From: Rhodospirillales bacterium
GTDB lineage: Bacteria > Pseudomonadota > Alphaproteobacteria > SMXQ01
NCBI GenBank assembly: GCA_024638585.1
Contig: JAHEKA010000044.1
Location: 1-10,633, forward strand
Length of the DNA: 10,633 nucleotides
Direction: 5' to 3'
Shown here: in pieces, positions 6,803-10,633 of the stretch
Position numbering within the stretch: the stretch's first letter is position 1
Layout of the letters: every line of letters begins with the position of its first letter
The notes under the pieces: model-generated
The model's database searches: none
Seen by the model: the letters and a program-made list of their open reading frames with translations, nothing else
Told to the model about the DNA's origin: nothing
Translations under genes and position numbers: made by a program

Positions 6803-7243
6803 TTACGCGGCGAGGACGAGTGCTTCGGCCCCCGCGAGGCGCGGCGGCACAACCGTTTCAACCCCGGCGCCGGGGTGTTCGCGGAGGATGACGCGGAGCA
6901 GGCCGCTGCGAACCTCAAACTCAGCCACTTCCAGCGGATGGGTCATCAAGAAAGTGATGTCGAGCTTGCCATCGAGCCCGCAATGGAGAACGTCGCCGCC
7001 GCACTCGACTTGGCTGGTAACGCCGGAAATGCGCAGGTAGCCTGACTTTGCCGAGACATCGATGTCTTCCTCATCGAACCCCGGCACCGCCAGGGTCAGA
7101 CAATAGCGATCCTGGGCGATGCGCGCGAAATTGAAGGCGCCGACCGGGTCGCATGGCACCAGTGGAAGCGTGTCCGAATAGGTGCCGTCGGCGAACGGCA
7201 GTGATCGCGATCCCAAATCTCCGTTATCAAACAGCTCTAGCAT
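6803..7243 (-). CDS. Small heat-shock protein, Hsp20/alpha-crystallin family
   Basis: A 146-residue cytosolic holdase that keeps unfolding proteins soluble. The alpha-crystallin domain spans about residues 36-122: FNFARIAQDRYCLTLAVPGF matches the beta-2/3 region of bacterial IbpA-like proteins, GYLRISG follows, and LDITFLMTHPLEVAEFEV with GLLRVIL matches the conserved end of the domain. The usual C-terminal I-x-I oligomer motif is not clear (VETVVPP is the nearest), so this is a divergent member. The ATG at 7243 is preceded by GGAGGT five bases upstream, and that ribosome site lies in a small hairpin. A sigma-32-like promoter lies at 7294-7321. It is tandem to htpG and convergent with the PAS kinase gene, 77 bp away. 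Confidence 0.85.
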   Translation of the reverse strand: MLELFDNGDLGSRSLPFADGTYSDTLPLVPCDPVGAFNFARIAQDRYCLTLAVPGFDEEDIDVSAKSGYLRISGVTSQVECGGDVLHCGLDGKLDITFLMTHPLEVAEFEVRSGLLRVILREHPGAGVETVVPPRLAGAEALVLAA

Positions 7244-7245
7244 TG

Positions 7246-7259
7246 TTGACCTCCGTCAA
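7246..7259 (-). promoter_or_regulatory. Hairpin holding the hsp20 ribosome binding site
   Basis: On the minus strand TTGAC-GGAG-GTCAA forms a perfect 5-bp stem with a four-base loop. The Shine-Dalgarno GGAGGT (7254-7249) occupies the loop and the start of the 3' arm. A short stem that melts on warming would suit an RNA thermometer, as is common for small heat-shock genes, but it is not a recognisable ROSE or fourU element. Confidence 0.45.
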
Positions 7260-7293
7260 ACCGAAAGCCCCGCCGGGGCGGTCCTGACAGTCG

Positions 7294-7321
7294 ATCTAGG
7301 ACAACGCCGGCGCGGTTCAAG
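7294..7321 (-). promoter_or_regulatory. Sigma-32 (RpoH) type promoter of hsp20
   Basis: On the minus strand CTTGAA (7321-7316) is followed, 15 bases later, by CCTAGAT (7300-7294), close to the alphaproteobacterial RpoH pattern CTTG-N17/18-CYTATNT. The predicted start near 7287 leaves a 44-base leader. An AT-rich tract at about 7334-7374 lies just upstream and may act as an UP element. Confidence 0.6.
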
Positions 7322-7476
7322 CCCCCCGGACGGAGAAAATCACAAATCATTCTTTATTTCTAAATTGGTTAATACGCTGCCGACCCCACAGATCCTGAGT
7401 TCAGGAAAGGTCAGGACACAGCAAAGAGGCCGAGGCGGGCGCGCCCCGCTGATCCGACACAGGAAAGCGGAATTTG

Positions 7477-7492
7477 CGGCCCTAGAGGGCCG
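7477..7492 (-). terminator. Hairpin spanning the htpG stop codon
   Basis: CGGCCC (7477-7482) and GGGCCG (7487-7492) form a 6-bp stem with a 4-base loop that includes the htpG TAG stop (7484-7482). The sequence after it on the minus strand (CAAATTCCGCTTTCC) is only mildly T-rich, so termination is uncertain. Confidence 0.3.
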
Positions 7493-9347
7493 AGCCCAGC
7501 ACCACGTTGAGCCGCCGGGCGAAGGCGGCGGCGTCGGGCGGCGAATCGCCATCGGCGATGCGCGCCTGATCGAGCAGCAGGTGCGCCGCATCCTTGAGCA
7601 GGTCATCATTGGCCGCGCCCTCCGCCTTGGCCCGGAGGACAAGCTTCTTGATGATGTCGTGATCGGGGTTGAGCTCCAGCACCCGCGCGAGGCCTTCGGC
7701 CATTTGCCCATGGCGCCTCAGCAGGCGCTCGAGGCTGACATCCATATCCCCCTCATCGGCGACCAGGCAGACGGGGCTGTCGGTCAGGCGTTTGGAGGGC
7801 CGGACATCCTTGACCGCGTCCCCCAGTTCCACCTTGAGGACAGCGATGAGGTCGGAAAGATCGGCATCCGCGCTTGCGGGCGCCTCATCGCCGGACGATT
7901 CTTCACCGGCTATGGCATCGAGGTCGGACCCACCCCGGGTGATCGATTTCAAGGGCTTGTCCTTGAAGGACGGGACGTGTTGAACCCAGAAATCGTCGAC
8001 CGGATCGGACAGCAGCAGCACCTCTACGTCCTTGGCCCGGAACCCTTCCAATTGCGGTGAATTGGCGACCTGGGCGGCATCCTCACCGATGATGTAATAG
8101 ATCGCCTCCTGGCCTTCTTTCATGCGGCTCGCGTAATCCTCCAGGCTGGTGAGGCCATCGGCCGCGGTCGAGGCGAAGCGGCAGACCTCGAGGATCTTTT
8201 CCTGGGTCGGCCCGTCCTCGACCAGCCCTTCCTTCAGTACCGCGCCGAAGTTTCGCCAGAAGGTCGCGTACTCGTCGGGCGCCTTGTCCGCCTTCTTCTT
8301 GAGCTCGCCCAGCACCCGGCGCACGAGGCCCTGCCTGATCTTGGCGAGCTTGGGGTCGGTCTGCAGCATCTCGCGCGAAATATTGAGAGACAGGTCCTCG
8401 GAATCGACGACGCCGCGCAGGAAGCGCAGATAGGACGGCAGCAACCCTTCCGGATCCTCGGTGATGAAGACCCGGTTCACGTAGAGCTTCACATGGCCCT
8501 TGCGTTCGGCGTTGAACAGGTCGAAGGGCTGGGTCGAGGGCACGTAGAGCAGGTTGATATAGCTCAGCACGCCTTCCACCCGGTTGTGGATGGTCAGCCA
8601 GGGCTCATCGAAGGCATGGGCCGAGTGGTGATAGAACTCGGTGTGTTGTTCGGCGGTCACGTCCTTGGGCGCCCGCGCCCAGATGGCCGACGCCGCGTTC
8701 AGCGTTTCCTCCCCGAACGTGACCGGGAACCCCACATGGTCCGAATAGGTCGCGACGATGTGGCGCAGGCGGGCGTCTTCGAGGAACTCCTTGGCGTCCT
8801 TCTTGATATGCAGGGTCACGGTGGTGCCGCGTTCGTCGCGGGTGGCGGGCTCGATCGTGAAGGCGCCCTTGCCGTCCGACGACCACAGCCAGGCCTCATC
8901 CTCTCCGGCCTTGCGCGTGACCACATCGACCCGGTCGGCCACCATGAAGGCGGAATAGAAACCGACGCCGAACTGCCCGATCAGGCTGAAATTCTGTTTG
9001 TCGTCATCGCCGAGCTGGTCGAGGAACGCGCCGGTGCCCGACTTGGCGATGGTGCCGAGCGTCTCCAACAGGTCATCATGGCTCATGCCGATGCCGTTGT
9101 CCGATACGCTGACGGTCTTGGCCTTGGCATCCAGCGCCAGTCCGATCCGGAAACCGGGATCGCCCTCGGTCAGCGAAGGCGCCGTCAGCGCCGCGTGGCG
9201 CAATTTGTCGCAAGCATCCGACGCATTGGAGATCAACTCGCGGAGGAAAATCTCGCGATTGGAATAGAGCGAGCCGGCGACGATATCGAGCAACCGGCCA
9301 ACCTCGGTCTGAAAGACAAATTCTTCCTTTGTGTTGCTGTCCGTCAT
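7482..9347 (-). CDS. htpG: Molecular chaperone HtpG (bacterial Hsp90)
   Basis: A 621-residue protein, the usual length for HtpG. The GHKL ATPase domain (about 1-215) shows Glu37 and Asn41 in LRELISNASDACDKLR, the Mg-ATP loop SDNGIGM at 82-88, GTIAKSGT at 98-105 and the lid region IGQFGVGFYSAFMVADR at 123-139. The middle domain (about 230-490) has the catalytic Arg325 in LNISREML. The C-terminal dimerisation domain ends in the low-complexity tail typical of alphaproteobacteria. HtpG is an ATP-driven cytosolic dimer that remodels client proteins with DnaK. The ATG at 9347 has GAGGG (9356-9352) as ribosome site. A sigma-32-like promoter lies upstream, and hsp20 follows 238 bp downstream under its own promoter. 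Confidence 0.98.
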   Translation of the reverse strand: MTDSNTKEEFVFQTEVGRLLDIVAGSLYSNREIFLRELISNASDACDKLRHAALTAPSLTEGDPGFRIGLALDAKAKTVSVSDNGIGMSHDDLLETLGTIAKSGTGAFLDQLGDDDKQNFSLIGQFGVGFYSAFMVADRVDVVTRKAGEDEAWLWSSDGKGAFTIEPATRDERGTTVTLHIKKDAKEFLEDARLRHIVATYSDHVGFPVTFGEETLNAASAIWARAPKDVTAEQHTEFYHHSAHAFDEPWLTIHNRVEGVLSYINLLYVPSTQPFDLFNAERKGHVKLYVNRVFITEDPEGLLPSYLRFLRGVVDSEDLSLNISREMLQTDPKLAKIRQGLVRRVLGELKKKADKAPDEYATFWRNFGAVLKEGLVEDGPTQEKILEVCRFASTAADGLTSLEDYASRMKEGQEAIYYIIGEDAAQVANSPQLEGFRAKDVEVLLLSDPVDDFWVQHVPSFKDKPLKSITRGGSDLDAIAGEESSGDEAPASADADLSDLIAVLKVELGDAVKDVRPSKRLTDSPVCLVADEGDMDVSLERLLRRHGQMAEGLARVLELNPDHDIIKKLVLRAKAEGAANDDLLKDAAHLLLDQARIADGDSPPDAAAFARRLNVVLGSAL

Positions 9348-9366
9348 TAGACCCTCAACCCTTCAT

Positions 9367-9386
9367 ACCTTTAAAAAGGTCGACCT
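9367..9386 (-). promoter_or_regulatory. Overlapping alternative hairpins in the htpG leader
   Basis: Two inverted repeats share one AGGT/ACCT arm: the 10-base palindrome AGGTCGACCT (9377-9386) and ACCTTT/AAAGGT (9367-9372 with 9375-9380). In the message only one can form. They begin about 11 bases upstream of the htpG Shine-Dalgarno. A regulatory switch is possible but unproven. Confidence 0.3.
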
Positions 9387-9401
9387 GTGCGACGGGGGAG
9401 G

Positions 9402-9430
9402 ATATGGGTCGGCGGGCCCGATTCTGCAAG
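9402..9430 (-). promoter_or_regulatory. Sigma-32 (RpoH) type promoter of htpG
   Basis: On the minus strand CTTG (9430-9427) is followed after 18 bases by CCCATAT (9408-9402), close to the sigma-32 pattern CTTG-N-CCCCATNT. The predicted start near 9395 gives a leader of about 48 bases. The promoter lies within the long inverted repeat that ends mscL. Confidence 0.55.
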
Positions 9431-9442
9431 GCCCGCCAACCC
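9406..9442 (-). terminator. Long hairpin between mscL and htpG
   Basis: The arms 9406-9418 (GGGTCGGCGGGCC) and 9430-9442 (GGCCCGCCAACCC) give a 13-bp stem, with one G-U pair in the RNA read from the minus strand, and an 11-base loop. It begins 21 bases after the mscL stop. No T-run follows, so it would be a Rho-assisted or end-protecting structure. It also contains most of the htpG promoter. Confidence 0.5.
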
Positions 9443-9462
9443 AAGCAACGAGAAATCTCCTG

Positions 9463-9912
9463 TTAAGTTTCGGCTGCCGCTGCGGGAATGTCGGCCGTAC
9501 AGTGGGCGCATTTGGTTGCAGCGATGGGAATTTCGGAAATGCAGTGCGGACATTTCTTGGTCGTAGGATCGGCAGGTGCCGGCTCCTTCTTGAGGCGGTT
9601 GATCTGCTTGATGACGATGAAAATCGCGAAGGCGACGATGACGAAATCAACCACGGTATTGATGAAAAGTCCGTAATTGATGGTGGCCGCTCCGGCTTTC
9701 TTCGCCGCTTCAAGACTGGCGAAATTCCCCCCGGAGAGGTTGATGTAGAGCTCGGTAAAATCCACCCCGCCGGTGATCTTTCCGATGGGTGGCATGACGA
9801 TGTCTTTGACAAAAGACGAGACGATCTTTCCGAACGCGGCGCCGATAATGATGCCGACGGCCATGTCGATGACATTGCCGCGCATCGCGAATTCCTTGAA
9901 TTCCTTTAACAT
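9463..9912 (-). CDS. mscL: Large-conductance mechanosensitive channel with zinc-ribbon-like tail
   Basis: A 149-residue protein. The N-terminus MLKEFKEFAMRGNVIDMAVG with IIIGAAFGKIVSSFVKDIVM is the classic MscL amphipathic helix plus pore-lining TM1 (about 16-42). TM2 spans about 80-103, ending in IKQINRLKKE. The channel opens under membrane tension and releases solutes during hypo-osmotic shock. After the usual charged linker the C-terminus carries CPHC-x10-CAHC (Cys121, 124, 135, 138), a zinc-ribbon-like knuckle in place of the helical bundle of E. coli MscL; similar tails are known in alphaproteobacterial homologues. The ATG at 9912 is preceded by a strong GGAGGGG. It stands alone between leuB and htpG, with a long hairpin after its stop. 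Confidence 0.97.
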   Translation of the reverse strand: MLKEFKEFAMRGNVIDMAVGIIIGAAFGKIVSSFVKDIVMPPIGKITGGVDFTELYINLSGGNFASLEAAKKAGAATINYGLFINTVVDFVIVAFAIFIVIKQINRLKKEPAPADPTTKKCPHCISEIPIAATKCAHCTADIPAAAAET

Positions 9913-10205
9913 GACCCCTCCAGAAATTTGCTGTTCTGTGACTGCCGGAAGGCTGAAAACCGACAGGCAGCCCGACCATGTTGCATTGCAGCAAAGAGCG
10001 AGGCAAGAAAATTAGGGGGCGTGGCAACGGAGGAGAATGCGCGGCGCGCGTTCGTGTCCGCGCAGCGGAACGCTGTGCTCTTGCTATACGTGCGGGCTGT
10101 GTCTAGCGATTTTTTGGCGGCGCGAAACGCGCCGGCCGCTTGGGCGGACCCGGTTGGGTTTTCGTGTGACCGAAGACCGCGACACGGTCGCGCGGGGGCC
10201 GCTCC
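9913..10205. other. Gene-free gap between leuB and mscL
   Basis: No credible gene is seen in these 293 bases. On the minus strand, just after leuB, CGCGAC-ACG-GTCGCG (10178-10192) is a 6-bp hairpin that may mark the end of the leucine transcript. A second perfect stem, CGGCGCG-AAA-CGCGCCG (10118-10134), lies beside six T residues (10110-10115); on the minus strand these are A residues after the hairpin, so it is not a standard terminator for leuB. The mscL promoter should lie in about 9930-10020 but no convincing boxes stand out. Confidence 0.5.
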
Positions 10206-10633
10206 TTACTTGGCGAGCGCCGACATTTCGTCGACCACGGCCTGGCCCATGTCGGTGGTGGAGATCAGCTCCTTGCCGTCCTGCATGATGTCGGGGGTGC
10301 GCAGGCCCTTGTCGAGCACGGTTTTGACCGCGTTCTCCAACAGGTCCGCCTCGGAGCCCAAGTCGAAGGAATAGCGCAGCATCATGGCGTAGGACAGGAT
10401 GGTCGCCAGCGGATTGGCCTTGTTCTCCCCGGCGATATCCGGGGCCGAGCCGTGCACCGGCTCATAAAGCGCCTTGCGCCGCCCGGTCTCATCCGCCGCA
10501 CCGAGGGAGGCTGACGGCAGCATGCCGAGCGAGCCCGTCAGCATCGCCGCGCAATCGGACAGCAGGTCGCCGAAAAGGTTGTCGGTGACGATCACATCGA
10601 ACTGCTTGGGCGCGCGCACCAACTGCATGGCGC
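10206..10633 (-). CDS. leuB: 3-isopropylmalate dehydrogenase, C-terminal part
   Basis: The gene enters from the right edge; about 141 C-terminal residues of an expected 360-370 are present, ending at TAA 10208-10206. The visible part begins with AMQLVRAPKQFDVIVTDNLF and contains GDLLSDCAAMLTGSLGMLPSASLG-type blocks and YEPVHGSAPDIAGENKANP, the metal- and cofactor-binding signatures of isopropylmalate dehydrogenases. LeuB oxidises and decarboxylates 3-isopropylmalate with NAD in leucine synthesis, in the cytosol. Isocitrate and tartrate dehydrogenases are relatives, but the SLGMLPSASLG and EPVHGSAPDIAG pattern fits LeuB best. Confidence 0.95.
   Translation of the reverse strand, partial: AMQLVRAPKQFDVIVTDNLFGDLLSDCAAMLTGSLGMLPSASLGAADETGRRKALYEPVHGSAPDIAGENKANPLATILSYAMMLRYSFDLGSEADLLENAVKTVLDKGLRTPDIMQDGKELISTTDMGQAVVDEMSALAK

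Noticed and set aside
7394..7415. CCTGA-GT-TCAGG inverted repeat with another TCAGG ten bases on, between htpG and hsp20
   Set aside because: It could be an operator, but it is short, lies about 75 bases upstream of the hsp20 promoter and matches no regulator I can name.
7182..9350. Long plus-strand frames (7182-8060 and 8493-9350) opposite htpG and the hsp20 leader
   Set aside because: They mirror the codon bias of htpG, lack ribosome sites and show no domain. htpG on the other strand is certain.
9355..9366. A three-codon upstream frame (ATG AAG GGT TGA) in the htpG leader, minus strand
   Set aside because: Its only ribosome-site-like sequence (AAAGGT) directly abuts the ATG, so initiation is unlikely; chance is the simpler explanation.
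10037..10288. An 83-codon Cys-rich plus-strand frame with GGAGGAGA just before its ATG
   Set aside because: The ribosome site is too close to the ATG, the frame runs antisense into the leuB 3' end, and the composition is Arg/Pro-rich without any known motif. It would be worth reviving only if conserved in relatives.

Overview
The window looks like ordinary chromosomal DNA of a GC-rich alphaproteobacterium, probably of the Rhodospirillales type. The evidence is a leuB and an asd gene at the two edges in the same orientation, an MscL with a four-cysteine tail, heat-shock promoters of the alphaproteobacterial CTTG-N17/18 form, and GC-rich codon use. The class-level guess is reasonably firm; the order is not.

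Layout. The left edge holds the first 25 codons of asd (minus strand). Next is a LysR-family regulator (minus) with an AT-rich control region, divergent from a small basic protein (plus) that weakly resembles DUF1127/YjiS. Then come three plus-strand genes: a secreted DUF3616 protein, a TerC-family membrane protein and a small exported monohaem cytochrome c. They are separated by 155-197 bp gaps with hairpins, so they are probably separate transcription units. A large soluble sensor histidine kinase with four PAS domains follows (plus) and meets a small heat-shock protein gene (minus) tail to tail. Then htpG (minus), mscL (minus), a gene-free 293 bp gap and the 3' part of leuB (minus) at the right edge. 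No gap exceeds 300 bp.

How the genes may work together. htpG and hsp20 are two cytosolic chaperone genes in tandem. Each has its own sigma-32-like promoter, so they form a small heat-shock locus, and the hsp20 Shine-Dalgarno lies in a short hairpin that could act as an RNA thermometer. MscL (osmotic shock) and TerC (metal or envelope stress) fit a loose stress theme, but the sequence does not show that they work as one system. leuB and asd are often direct neighbours in alphaproteobacteria; here about 10 kb lies between them.

I see no CRISPR array, insertion sequence, tRNA, rRNA, phage gene or integrase. I find no convincing new multi-gene system. The points most worth a second look are regulatory: the heat-shock promoter overlapping the hairpin between mscL and htpG, the hsp20 leader hairpin, and the possibly leaderless, self-regulated lysR. 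Two protein features also stand out: the alternating duplicated PAS pairs in the kinase and the zinc-ribbon-like tail of MscL.
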